NCBI GenBank assembly: GCA_934343805.1
Contig: CAKRIN010000012.1
Span: 1-64,000 of the forward strand
Direction of reading: 5' to 3'
Length of the DNA: 64,000 bases
Source: an uncultured Lachnospira sp.
GTDB lineage: Bacteria > Bacillota > Clostridia > Lachnospirales > Lachnospiraceae
In this document: piece after piece, positions 35,793 to 45,111 of the stretch
How positions within the stretch are numbered: the first letter of the stretch is position 1
Layout of the letters: the number at the start of each line of letters is the position of its first letter
Made by a program: the position numbers and the translations under genes
Notes under the pieces: model-generated
Seen by the model: the letters and a program-made list of their open reading frames with translations, nothing else
Database searches by the model: none
Told to the model about the DNA's origin: nothing

Positions 35793-37448
35793 TTATCTTG
35801 CAAGATTCTGCTTCATTCCATCAAGAAAATCATATATTTCATCCATAAACACCTTGCCATAGCGTTCATATTTGTTCTCTCCAACACCACTTACAGACAA
35901 CATTTCATCTTCATCAAAAGGAACTTTAAGGCACATATCTATAAGTGTCCTGTCTGAAAATATTACATATGGTGGAACTCCAACCGAAACAGCTATCTGT
36001 TTTCTTAACTCCCGGAGTCTGTTAAATAACATTACCCCTCTCTCATTAAGTGCATCTTCCGGTTTCTTTGACTTAGGCGTTGCATAAGCTGATCTGGCAG
36101 CAGCAGCAGACCTTTTCATTCTGTCTGCGACCATAGCTGCATTTCTCGATACTGGTGCACTAAAGCGATTACCTGTATACATATAAGACTCATCTGCTTC
36201 CTGCTCTTCCTCATCCACAACACAATTAGAACAGTTATGGCAGTTATATTTCCCACCATATGGATTTTCTGGTCTTTCTCCAAAATACTTAAGAATATAT
36301 TCCCTTAAACACTCTGTTGTCTTACAATAATCAACCATTGCATTAAGTCTTCTTTTATCAAGAGCAATCAGCCTTGCCTGTTCCTGTTCATCAATCTCAG
36401 TGTTAGGTTCTCTGTGCTCTATGAAGAACTTGTTAATCATAATATCCTGCGGAGAATATAAAAGTACACATTCCGAATCTTCACCATCTCTTCCTGCCCG
36501 CCCTGCTTCCTGATAATAATTCTCTATACACTGTGGCATATTATAATGAATCACAAATCTTACATTTGACTTATCTATTCCCATTCCAAATGCATTGGTT
36601 GCCACAACAACCGGCTTAATATCATAAATAAATGAATCCTGATTTTCTTTTCTTTCCTCGGCTGAAAGGCCAGCATGGTACCTGGTTACAGAAAGTCCAT
36701 TGGCATTAAGCATGTCATACACTTTCTCAACATTCTTCCTTGTGGCACAGTATATAATTCCACTGTCCTGCCTGTGGCTTATAAGATAATCAAGTATATA
36801 AGAGTCCTTATCCTTAATATGCTTTACCTTAAATGTAAGATTAGTCCTGTCAAATCCTGTTGTGAGAACTACCGGACTTTCAAGAGCAAGTATCTGCAGT
36901 ATATCATCCCGTACCTTACTCGTTGCTGTTGCTGTAAATGCACTTATTATAGGGCGTCTCGCCAGCTTTTTGACAAAAGATAATATATTAAGATAACTTG
37001 GTCTGAAATCCTGCCCCCACTGCGAAATACAATGTGCCTCATCTACAGTAATCATAGAAATCTCAGCATGCGTGGCAAAGTCAAGGAATGCCCATGTTTC
37101 CAGGCGTTCCGGTGCAACATATATAATCTTATATCGCCCCTGCTTCGCGTATGCAAGTGCTTTGGTTATCTGATTATCGGTCAGTGAACTGTTAATATAT
37201 GCTGCATGTACTCCCGCCTGATTAAGTGCTCCTACCTGATCCTTCATAAGAGATATAAGCGGTGACACAACAAGAGTAATGCCGGACATTAATAATGCCG
37301 GCACCTGATAACATAATGATTTTCCTGCTCCCGTTGGCATAATTCCCAATACATCACGTCCAGCCAGAATAGCATCTACTAATCTTTCCTGCCCCGGACG
37401 GAAAGAATCATATCCAAAATAATGCTTTAACACCTCATATTTATCCAT
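35793..37448 (-). CDS. recQ: RecQ-type ATP-dependent DNA helicase, apparently lacking the winged helix
   Basis: 3'-5' DNA helicase of recombination and fork repair. The 551-aa protein has Walker A GAGKSLCYQVPALL, the DEAH box TVDEAHCISQWGQDFRPSY, motif VI (QEAGRAGRDG) and the zinc-binding region with CKTTEC and CHNCSNC (near residues 385-410). The C-terminal HRDC domain (about 475-551) is clear. Between zinc site and HRDC there are only ~65 low-complexity residues, too short for the RQC winged-helix domain of E. coli RecQ. It starts 2 nt after the upstream GGDEF gene and is followed by truA. Confidence 0.93.
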   Translation of the reverse strand: MDKYEVLKHYFGYDSFRPGQERLVDAILAGRDVLGIMPTGAGKSLCYQVPALLMSGITLVVSPLISLMKDQVGALNQAGVHAAYINSSLTDNQITKALAYAKQGRYKIIYVAPERLETWAFLDFATHAEISMITVDEAHCISQWGQDFRPSYLNILSFVKKLARRPIISAFTATATSKVRDDILQILALESPVVLTTGFDRTNLTFKVKHIKDKDSYILDYLISHRQDSGIIYCATRKNVEKVYDMLNANGLSVTRYHAGLSAEERKENQDSFIYDIKPVVVATNAFGMGIDKSNVRFVIHYNMPQCIENYYQEAGRAGRDGEDSECVLLYSPQDIMINKFFIEHREPNTEIDEQEQARLIALDKRRLNAMVDYCKTTECLREYILKYFGERPENPYGGKYNCHNCSNCVVDEEEQEADESYMYTGNRFSAPVSRNAAMVADRMKRSAAAARSAYATPKSKKPEDALNERGVMLFNRLRELRKQIAVSVGVPPYVIFSDRTLIDMCLKVPFDEDEMLSVSGVGENKYERYGKVFMDEIYDFLDGMKQNLAR

Positions 37449-37450
37449 AA

Positions 37451-39064
37451 TTACTCACTCTTTAACAGTTTCTTGCTCTCATACATTCTCTTATCCGCTC
37501 TGCTTCTTGTGTCTTCAAAATTATCATCCGTTTCACTGTTATATTCGGCATATCCGCACGCTATCCTGACTTTAAGACCTTTTATTGCAAGTTCCTGTTC
37601 AACTATCTTCTCAATGTCACGCAGCTGCTTAACATGCTTTCCTATCTCAAAAGGCTTTTCTTTCTTGTTAATCACTGCACAGAACTCATCTCCGCCAATT
37701 CTGTAGCACTTACCATGCTTTCCAAATATATCTTTAATTGTATGCGCCGCAGCCTCTATATAAGTATCGCCTGCAGCATGTCCATAATTATCATTACACA
37801 ATTTAAGATTATTAAGATCAAATGTGGCTATGGCATAACCATTATAATCTGATGTTTCTTTTTCCCATTCTTCAAATGCTGTTCTATTGTACAGACCTGT
37901 CATGGCATCTGTTATAGCCATCTCCTTATAAAAATCAGCTTTCTGGCCTTCCTTTATCTTTTCAAATGCCTCTGATATACTCTCAGCTGCAAGAACAATG
38001 ATAAACACAAGTATTCCTATCTTACCAAGTACATCTGTCTGCTGCAATCCTTTATAATATGCGATAAGATCTACAATCATTGACACACCAAGAGCAATAA
38101 CTGCAATAATATTATTCTTAACCTTACGGTCAAATCCTCTTTCCTTAATTCGCATTACAACAACTCCGCAGAAATATATAAATGACATTACAAGCATCAG
38201 ATGAATAATTCTTGCTGTATACTTAAACTCTTTTATTCCTGTCATGTGGCAGACAACAAGAAATATATCTGTAACTGCAAATATTGCACATAATATATTA
38301 CTTACTGATGCCTTTCTTACGTGAAAGAAGCTACGTTCTGCCTCAACAAAAGGTATCGGTATCATCATTAATAAAACATATCCTATAAGTGATGCAATCT
38401 TTCTATCTTCCAGAAGAATTGTTACAAGATCCGTTTCATTAAGTGCCCATGCTCCTATTATCATTGCAAATATTCCAAAATAAAGCAGCGAATGTGTCTG
38501 TGTAATTCTCTTTCTGCATATAATCCATAAAAGAACCATACCTGCTCCTATAAGGATGATAAATGCACTAAGAACTGCTGATGGTAATGAATTTCTGATA
38601 AGATTTCTTATAATAGTTGTCTCATCTCCATACTGAAATACAGTTTCTCTTATTTTAAATCCATCATATACATTAGTAAGCTTTACAACAACATCTGTAG
38701 TGTATGATGGAATATTAACTACGGAATAATTAGTTCCTGTTGTTGTTCCATATACCGACTTATGCGCCTTCACATAATATATGAGCTTTCCACCTGCATA
38801 CACCTCAACCTCCTGATGTCTGCTCACAAAGGTCAGTGCCATATTATCATATGCGCTTGCTGTCAGCTTTATATGGTATTCAACTGCTTTATCTCCAACA
38901 TATCTGGAAGATTCTGGTTTTACTTTCTCTATTGTATTCCTATCTGATGGTGTCATCTTATCAACTGAACTAAACATTAGTCCAGAAGCCATGAAGCAGA
39001 CATAAAACATCAAAAAAACAATATACGCAATCCTATTAATTAATTTCATTCTATTCCTATTCAT
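37451..39064 (-). CDS. Membrane diguanylate cyclase (GGDEF) with 7TM-type sensor
   Basis: Makes cyclic-di-GMP from two GTP. The 537-aa protein has an N-terminal helix (~10-30), an extracytoplasmic beta-rich domain (~45-150, 7TMR-DISM-like), about seven membrane helices (~165-365) and a GGDEF domain (~380-535) with the intact catalytic motif IGGDEF and the DAMTGLYNR entry motif. The upstream inhibitory RxxD site is missing, so product inhibition is probably weak. The start codon is preceded by GGAAGG placed in a terminator-like hairpin. It runs into recQ and truA. Confidence 0.9.
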   Translation of the reverse strand: MNRNRMKLINRIAYIVFLMFYVCFMASGLMFSSVDKMTPSDRNTIEKVKPESSRYVGDKAVEYHIKLTASAYDNMALTFVSRHQEVEVYAGGKLIYYVKAHKSVYGTTTGTNYSVVNIPSYTTDVVVKLTNVYDGFKIRETVFQYGDETTIIRNLIRNSLPSAVLSAFIILIGAGMVLLWIICRKRITQTHSLLYFGIFAMIIGAWALNETDLVTILLEDRKIASLIGYVLLMMIPIPFVEAERSFFHVRKASVSNILCAIFAVTDIFLVVCHMTGIKEFKYTARIIHLMLVMSFIYFCGVVVMRIKERGFDRKVKNNIIAVIALGVSMIVDLIAYYKGLQQTDVLGKIGILVFIIVLAAESISEAFEKIKEGQKADFYKEMAITDAMTGLYNRTAFEEWEKETSDYNGYAIATFDLNNLKLCNDNYGHAAGDTYIEAAAHTIKDIFGKHGKCYRIGGDEFCAVINKKEKPFEIGKHVKQLRDIEKIVEQELAIKGLKVRIACGYAEYNSETDDNFEDTRSRADKRMYESKKLLKSE

Positions 39065-39068
39065 AAAA

Positions 39069-39137
39069 AAAGCCTTCCGACCATATTATAATTTTGTCCG
39101 TAAATATCACATAATTATAATACAGTAGAATGGCTTT
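39069..39137 (-). terminator. Terminator-like hairpin containing the Shine-Dalgarno of the GGDEF gene
   Basis: AAAGCC (39069-39074) pairs with GGCTTT (39132-39137) and ATTATAATT (39085-39093) with AATTATAAT (39113-39121), with symmetric 10-nt partly paired segments between. On the minus strand it follows pilT, and its U-run runs straight into the ATG of the GGDEF gene, placing GGAAGG in the stem. Confidence 0.5.
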
Positions 39138-39215
39138 ATTTTCAAATAATTTTGTCTTGTTCTATATTTTGTACATTATTTGCAAATAACATCTCAGGCG
39201 CACATTTGCACATAA

Positions 39216-40265
39216 TTATATATTTCTTGCAAGTTCTGCCGGGCTCTCAGAATGTCTGAGGGCTACTTCCCTTGTAATCATTCTTGACTTAACGAGCTGG
39301 GTAAGCGAATGGTTTAATGTATGCATTCCCATCTGAAGGTTAGACTGAAGTACTGACTGAATCTGATTAGTCTTCTTTTCCTTTATAAGATTAGATACAG
39401 CCGGATTATTAATCATAACCTCTGTTGCTGCAGTTCTTCCCTCTCCACCTATAAGCGGAACAAGTGTCTGTGTAATAACACCTGTAAGTATAGATGCCAG
39501 CTGAACTATAAGTGAAGGCTGTGCTTCAATAGGGCAGGCTGCAATGATACGTTCCACTGTCTGTGCCGCGCTCTTAGTATGAAGTGTTGATAATACAAGA
39601 TGTCCTGTTTCTGCTGCTGTAATAGCCGCATTAATAGTTTCATAATCACGCATCTCACCAACAAGGATAACATCTGGATCTTCTCGAAGTGATGAACGGA
39701 GTGCTGTTGCAAAATCAGGTACATCCATTCCCACCTGTCTCTGATGAATCATAGACTTCTTAAAATCATATACATACTCGATTGGATCCTCAATTGTTAT
39801 AACATGTCTTGACATATTATTATTAATATAATCAATCATCGCAGCAAGCGTTGTTGACTTACCGCTACCTGTAGGTCCGGTTACAAGCACAAGTCCGGTT
39901 CTCTTTCCTGCCAGTTCTCCAAGAAGCTTTCCTGGTAATCCAAGATCTTCAAATGTTGGTATGTGTGAATCAAGAAGACGGATACTTGCTGCCAGTTCTC
40001 TCTTTTCATGATAAATATTAATTCTCAGTCTTCCTCCTGAACCATCCGATGCTGCCACATCAATGTCTTTTCCAGACTTTACCTTCTGTATCTCATCCTC
40101 ATTAAGGACTGCCATAAGCATTCTCTCTGTCTCTTCTGCTGTAGGAATAAGATCCAGCATCTTTAACTCACCATATCTTCTTACACATACCGCAGAACCT
40201 GATGTTATATGTAAATCTGAGCAATTCTCTTTCTTCGCAAATCTTACTAAATCAATTAATTCCAT
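39216..40265 (-). CDS. pilT: Type IV pilus retraction ATPase PilT
   Basis: Hexameric ATPase that retracts type IV pili (twitching). The 349-aa protein has the N-terminal PAS-like domain with the motif CSDLHITSG, Walker A GPTGSGKST, the Asp box, Walker B DPDVILVGEMRD, and the His box AETGHLVLSTLHT. A GGAGGGG five nucleotides before the ATG at 40265 sets the start. No other pilus genes are in the window; PilB, PilC and pilin genes must be elsewhere. It lies between nth and the GGDEF gene on the same strand. Confidence 0.94.
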   Translation of the reverse strand: MELIDLVRFAKKENCSDLHITSGSAVCVRRYGELKMLDLIPTAEETERMLMAVLNEDEIQKVKSGKDIDVAASDGSGGRLRINIYHEKRELAASIRLLDSHIPTFEDLGLPGKLLGELAGKRTGLVLVTGPTGSGKSTTLAAMIDYINNNMSRHVITIEDPIEYVYDFKKSMIHQRQVGMDVPDFATALRSSLREDPDVILVGEMRDYETINAAITAAETGHLVLSTLHTKSAAQTVERIIAACPIEAQPSLIVQLASILTGVITQTLVPLIGGEGRTAATEVMINNPAVSNLIKEKKTNQIQSVLQSNLQMGMHTLNHSLTQLVKSRMITREVALRHSESPAELARNI

Positions 40266-40332
40266 GTTCCCCTCCATATTAATTCTTATGTTACAACATT
40301 TTGATACTACCACACCATATGAATGTATTCAA

Positions 40333-40974
40333 TCAGACTTTTATCCCATTTTTCCTGCATATATCTTCAAGACAGCATCTGCCACAATGTGGCGTTGTTC
40401 TCGCTGTACATATTTGCCTTCCATGGTCTACGAGCCGGTGACATAATCCACTTCCCTCTTCTGGTGGGACTATCTTCCACAATGCCATCTCAACCTTCTT
40501 AGGTTCCTTCTCGTCTTTTACAAGACCTATTCTGTTACAAAGCCTTATGCAGTGTGTATCTGTAACAATTGCCGGCTTTCCGAACACATCACCCATAATA
40601 AGATTGGCACTCTTCCTTCCAACTCCAGGAAGCTTTAACAATTCTTCCATGCTGTCAGGAACTTTATCGTTATACTGTTCATGAAGCATACGCATACATG
40701 CACATATATCTCTTGCCTTGCTCTTTCCAAGACCACAAGGTCTTATAATCTTTTCAATCTCTTCTGGAGATGCTGCAGCAAGTGAGGCTATATCAGGATA
40801 TTTCTCATACAGCCCCTTAACTACAACATTTACTCTTGCATCTGTACATTGTGCTGCAAGTCTTACGCTTACAAGCAATTTCCAGGCATCATCATAATCA
40901 AGACTGCATTCCGAATCCGGATATTCTGCCTTTAATCTTCTGATAACCTCTATAGCAAGTTCTTTCTTAGTCAT
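40333..40974 (-). CDS. nth: Endonuclease III
   Basis: DNA glycosylase/AP lyase removing oxidised pyrimidines. The 213-aa protein has the helix-hairpin-helix LPGVGRKSANLIM with the catalytic lysine, the catalytic aspartate in VTDTHCIRLCNRIG and a 4Fe-4S cluster motif near the C-terminus. The cluster spacing is C-x7-C-x2-C-x5-C (CTARTTPHCGRCCLEDIC), one residue longer in the first gap than in E. coli. It follows the NSS transporter gene by 3 nt. Confidence 0.95.
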   Translation of the reverse strand: MTKKELAIEVIRRLKAEYPDSECSLDYDDAWKLLVSVRLAAQCTDARVNVVVKGLYEKYPDIASLAAASPEEIEKIIRPCGLGKSKARDICACMRMLHEQYNDKVPDSMEELLKLPGVGRKSANLIMGDVFGKPAIVTDTHCIRLCNRIGLVKDEKEPKKVEMALWKIVPPEEGSGLCHRLVDHGRQICTARTTPHCGRCCLEDICRKNGIKV

Positions 40975-40977
40975 AGC

Positions 40978-42444
40978 TTACGCATCTTTCTTTTTATAAT
41001 TAGCAATTCCGAATATTGCAAAAAGCAATACACACGCAAATATCATCCAGCCAACAAGATAACCTGTTCCCATTGGTTTAAATGTATCATAATAACCTTT
41101 AAGATATACAACTACAATAATGGCCGGAAGTATGTAACTCATATAGAATCTTAACCAGTCTGGAAGCTTAGGTCCTTTTCCTTCATTAGCTTCCTTTCTG
41201 AAGCCTTCCCAGCCCCAGCCGTTCTTCTTAGTACAGAATAATACAAATATCATGCTTCCGAGAGGAAGTAAATTATATGAAACAAGGAAATCCTCAAGAT
41301 CCATGATAGAGCTGCCCGGACCTATAGGCTGGAAAGCTGCCAGCTTATTAAAGCCTAATACAGCAGGAAGTGAAAGCAGTATCATGAATATAACATTTCC
41401 TGCAACAACCTTTTTCCTTGAAAATCCCTTAAGGTCAATATAAAAAGCTATTATGTTCTCAAATACAGCAATTACAGTTGATAATGCTGCAAATGACATG
41501 AATACAAAGAATGCTGTTCCCCATATTCTTCCTCCCGCCATATGATTAAATATGTTAGGCAGTGTTATAAATAAAAGTGATGGACCGGCACCCGGAGCAA
41601 CACCATATGCAAAGCATGCAGGAATAATTATGAATCCTGCCATGAGAGCAACAAATGTATCAATCAGAATGATATTAACAGCCTCTCCACCTATTGTTCT
41701 GTCTTTCTTTAAGTAGCTTCCGAATATCTCCATTGCACCAATACCTACACTAAGTGTAAAGAATGCATGTGTCATGGCATCAAATATAACTGGTCCTAAA
41801 CCTCTTGATTTAATGGCATCAAGATTAGGCACCATATAGAATTTAACACCTTCTGATGCATTAGGAAGTACAAGTGAATGAACTGCCAGTACCACAATAA
41901 GGATAAAAAGAAGTGACATCATAACCTTAGTAATCTTCTCAACGCCCTTCTGTAATCCTAATACACATACGCCAAACGAAAGTAAAACTGCAACAACCAT
42001 CCAGATTGTCATTGTTCCCGGCTGTGAAAGCATAGTTCCAAACGCACCTGAAACCTCCTCTGGTTCTAACCCTGCTAACGAACCACTTGCCTCACGCCAT
42101 GCATAATAAAGCATCCATCCTGCAACCATAGTATAGAAAGCCATTAATATGTAGCTTCCTACTACCGATACCCATTTGAAATGATGCCATTTGCTTCCCT
42201 TAGTCTCCAGTTCTTCAAATGCCCTTGCAGCACCTTTACCGCTTCCTCGTCCTACTGTGAACTCCGCGCACATAATAGGAAATCCAAGAACTGCAAGAAA
42301 TACGAGATAGATAAGCACGAATGCCGCGCCTCCATTCTCCCCACAGATGTATGGGAATTTCCATACATTACCTAATCCTACCGCACATCCTGCTGACACT
42401 AAGATAAAGCCGAGCCGCGATCCGAATTTTTCTCTCTCTTTCAA
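40978..42444 (-). CDS. Sodium-dependent transporter, NSS (SLC6) family
   Basis: Sodium-coupled symporter of the LeuT fold, probably for an amino acid. The 488-aa protein has about 12 helices; the N-terminus shows SRLGFILVSAGCAVGLGNVWKFPY, the typical first helix with its unwound glycine-rich centre, then FTVGRGSG. TM6 has the SVGIGAMEIFGSYL region. The substrate (for example Trp, Tyr or branched amino acids) cannot be read reliably. It is cotranscribed with nth. Confidence 0.93.
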   Translation of the reverse strand: MKEREKFGSRLGFILVSAGCAVGLGNVWKFPYICGENGGAAFVLIYLVFLAVLGFPIMCAEFTVGRGSGKGAARAFEELETKGSKWHHFKWVSVVGSYILMAFYTMVAGWMLYYAWREASGSLAGLEPEEVSGAFGTMLSQPGTMTIWMVVAVLLSFGVCVLGLQKGVEKITKVMMSLLFILIVVLAVHSLVLPNASEGVKFYMVPNLDAIKSRGLGPVIFDAMTHAFFTLSVGIGAMEIFGSYLKKDRTIGGEAVNIILIDTFVALMAGFIIIPACFAYGVAPGAGPSLLFITLPNIFNHMAGGRIWGTAFFVFMSFAALSTVIAVFENIIAFYIDLKGFSRKKVVAGNVIFMILLSLPAVLGFNKLAAFQPIGPGSSIMDLEDFLVSYNLLPLGSMIFVLFCTKKNGWGWEGFRKEANEGKGPKLPDWLRFYMSYILPAIIVVVYLKGYYDTFKPMGTGYLVGWMIFACVLLFAIFGIANYKKKDA

Positions 42445-42503
42445 AATAAAACCTCCAGTATTTATATTTACATTATTTTAAATTGTATCATAAAGAAAGC
42501 ATT

Positions 42504-44258
42504 CTATCCACGGCTTTTTCTTACTTCCTCAGTAATTGTATCGCCCCCCTGGCTTTTCCACTCATCCACAAATGTATCAAAATAATCAATATCTTCTTCA
42601 CCACTTATTATCTTAAGATATGCTTCTTTTTCTTTTGTTTTCAGCCTCCACCACCGGCTCTTCATCGTATCTGTTGTTTTAAAATATAATGATTCCACAA
42701 CTTTTATGTTATCCTGTGATATCAGGCTGCATGCTCTTATTCTTGACATATATGCTGCCCATTGCGTACTTGTTGCACCTTTTCTTCCCAATGTGTTTCC
42801 ACCCGAATTTCTTGCAGCAAGATATGTCTGTCCGGTATTCTCAATATATGCGCTACATGCTGTATAAAACGAATGTTCCAGAAGTTCAAGATTATCCGGA
42901 TCTTTATTCCCCGACAATGCCATGTCAATATTCTTATAGCATATGGATAATGCATTATTATAATCAACATTTATTGATAATGGCCTTGCTGTAGGCTCAA
43001 CATTAAACTGATAATAATCAGCAAATTCTTCTGAATCACTGCAATCAAATCTTACCTTATCAAACATAACGCTTATCATCTTGGCAGCTATCTCAGGATG
43101 CTCATATCCTTTTCTTACTACCACGTATTTGTAGCACGGATTCTGGCTATGATAACTTGTGCTTCCATCTTCTGACGTTGCTATTAAATATGGCTGCCAG
43201 TCAGCTTCAGGATTGCTTCCAACAGCGTTAGCCAGAGGATTATTCGGAGCCCACCATGGGCCAAAAAATGAACCACACTGTCCCCCCTCAATTAATTCAC
43301 ATATGTTCGTTGATGTTCTTAACAGAAAATCATTATCAATGATCCCCTGGTTATACAATTCACTTATATACTTTAGAGCTGCCTTTGCTTCTTCTGTTAT
43401 TGAACCATATACAACATCACCTTCCGCATCCAGTATCCACTGTTTTGGATACGAATTGAAACACGCAAATATTATATCAAGCAGAAATTCACTGCTGTAT
43501 CCACACTCTCCAGTAACATCTGTATCTACTACCAGTCCGACTGTATTAGGTTTTCCATTCTCGTCAACCCCATTTCCACCCGGATCATTAGCTATAAATG
43601 CGGCAACTATATCAGCCACATCATCTATTGTCTCAGGCTCTGAAAGTCCCAGCGTATCCATCCAGTCCTTACGCAGCCACACAAGATTAGGCCCATCAGT
43701 AATATTTGTCTCTGGCAATGCCATTATCTTTCCATTATATGTAACCATATCCTTAAGTGAATCTCCAAAGCTGTCATACATATCTTTTATCTTATCACTT
43801 AAACAGTTATCATAGCTTTCCGTAAGATCCTCTATAAGATCTGCTTCTACAAGCTGCTGCAGCTCATCCTGACTTGACACAACCATTATATCCGGAAGAT
43901 TCTCCATGGAGATTGCCATAGAAACATTCGTATCATACTGACTGTCTGCCACCTCAAATGCATCTATATTCTGCACATTTATAACAGACTTTATATACCT
44001 TGTATACGCATTATCTGTGTAGGTATCTCCTTCTGGCATATTAGAATTATTAATACTTGTCATCTTTCCAAGCGTATAATTAATAGTTTCCGGATATGCT
44101 CCATACGGCGTAGTCCGTGCCAGTTCCATCTGCGCTTCATAATCAGATGGTTCACTTGACACAAAACCAGCCGGGTTTTTACACCCGGCTAAAGTAATCA
44201 TTATTCCTGCAGCTGCTAATGCTGCTATTCTTTTTAATGTTGATTTAATTCCTCTCAT
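42504..44258 (-). CDS. Large extracellular solute-binding lipoprotein (LplA type)
   Basis: A 584-aa sugar-binding lipoprotein of a CUT1 ABC importer. The signal peptide ends at the lipobox ITLAGC (Cys26). The protein has the LplA/YtcQ layout: ETNITDGPNLVWLRKDWMDTLGL near residue 185, DPGGNGVDENG (a calcium-loop-like motif), and a GSFFGPWWAPNNP segment. It lies directly downstream of malG (4 nt), so the operon encodes two different binding proteins for one permease pair. It may handle a longer or different glucan than the upstream binding protein. Confidence 0.9.
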   Translation of the reverse strand: MRGIKSTLKRIAALAAAGIMITLAGCKNPAGFVSSEPSDYEAQMELARTTPYGAYPETINYTLGKMTSINNSNMPEGDTYTDNAYTRYIKSVINVQNIDAFEVADSQYDTNVSMAISMENLPDIMVVSSQDELQQLVEADLIEDLTESYDNCLSDKIKDMYDSFGDSLKDMVTYNGKIMALPETNITDGPNLVWLRKDWMDTLGLSEPETIDDVADIVAAFIANDPGGNGVDENGKPNTVGLVVDTDVTGECGYSSEFLLDIIFACFNSYPKQWILDAEGDVVYGSITEEAKAALKYISELYNQGIIDNDFLLRTSTNICELIEGGQCGSFFGPWWAPNNPLANAVGSNPEADWQPYLIATSEDGSTSYHSQNPCYKYVVVRKGYEHPEIAAKMISVMFDKVRFDCSDSEEFADYYQFNVEPTARPLSINVDYNNALSICYKNIDMALSGNKDPDNLELLEHSFYTACSAYIENTGQTYLAARNSGGNTLGRKGATSTQWAAYMSRIRACSLISQDNIKVVESLYFKTTDTMKSRWWRLKTKEKEAYLKIISGEEDIDYFDTFVDEWKSQGGDTITEEVRKSRG

Positions 44259-44262
44259 ACAT

Positions 44263-45111
44263 TTAACCCTTTACTGCTCCTGACATGCTTTCATTATAAC
44301 ATCTTTGCATGATCATAAACAAGGCTGCAATTGGAATTGATATAAGCACTGCACCTGCAGCAAATCTTGTATACCAGACATCAACATACTCTTTTTCAAG
44401 CATCTGCCATAATCCGATTGCCACTGTATAATATTTTGCATTGGCACGGCATATTACTCTTGCAAATATGAAATCGACCCATGGTGCTATGAATGATGTA
44501 AGTGTTGTGTATACAATTATAGGCTTACTTAATGGTATTGTTATTCTGGTAAATACCTGCCACTTTGTTGCTCCATCTATCATGGCTGCTTCATCTATTG
44601 TTTTAGGAATCGTATCAAAGAATCCTTTGGCAATATAAAACTGTATTCCCGCAGATGCCGAATATACTAGCACAAGAGCCACTCTTATCATTGAACCTTC
44701 TGAAAGTCCTACTGCTTTTAATATATAATACACTGCTACCATGGCCATGAATGCTGGAAACAATCCCAGAATCATCGCAATATTCATCATAGCTTTTCTC
44801 ATTTTGAACTTAAGTCTTGACATACAATATGCAACAGACAAAACAAAAAATGTTGATATTATACATGAGAAAATGGCTACAATAAGCGTATTCCAAAACA
44901 TTCTTGGAAAGTTAAGAATACCAGTATCTGTAAAAAGCTTTATGTAATTATCAAGCGAATACTGTTTTGGGAAAAATGAACTTGTATACGCTCCTTTCTG
45001 GGCTCTGAAGCTTGTGAGGATTATCCAGAAAAGCGGGCTTACCCATGCTATCGCTAATACTGTAAGCACTGTATGTGCCAGTATATTCTTAATAGTTTTC
45101 TTTTTTTTCAC
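44263..45111 (-). CDS. Maltodextrin-type ABC permease MalG-like
   Basis: Second permease of a CUT1 sugar importer, 282 aa with six helices and the ATPase-contact loop EAAMIDGATKWQVFTRITIP. It resembles MalG/GanQ of Firmicutes. Its start overlaps the end of the malF-like gene by 4 nt. The operon has no ATPase gene; such importers usually share an MsmX-type ATPase encoded elsewhere. Confidence 0.93.
   Translation of the reverse strand: MKKKKTIKNILAHTVLTVLAIAWVSPLFWIILTSFRAQKGAYTSSFFPKQYSLDNYIKLFTDTGILNFPRMFWNTLIVAIFSCIISTFFVLSVAYCMSRLKFKMRKAMMNIAMILGLFPAFMAMVAVYYILKAVGLSEGSMIRVALVLVYSASAGIQFYIAKGFFDTIPKTIDEAAMIDGATKWQVFTRITIPLSKPIIVYTTLTSFIAPWVDFIFARVICRANAKYYTVAIGLWQMLEKEYVDVWYTRFAAGAVLISIPIAALFMIMQRCYNESMSGAVKG

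Noticed and set aside
39064..39216. Cyclic-di-GMP riboswitch before the GGDEF gene
   Set aside because: The GEMM core words (e.g. CGCAAAGCC) are absent; the sequence only forms a terminator-like hairpin.
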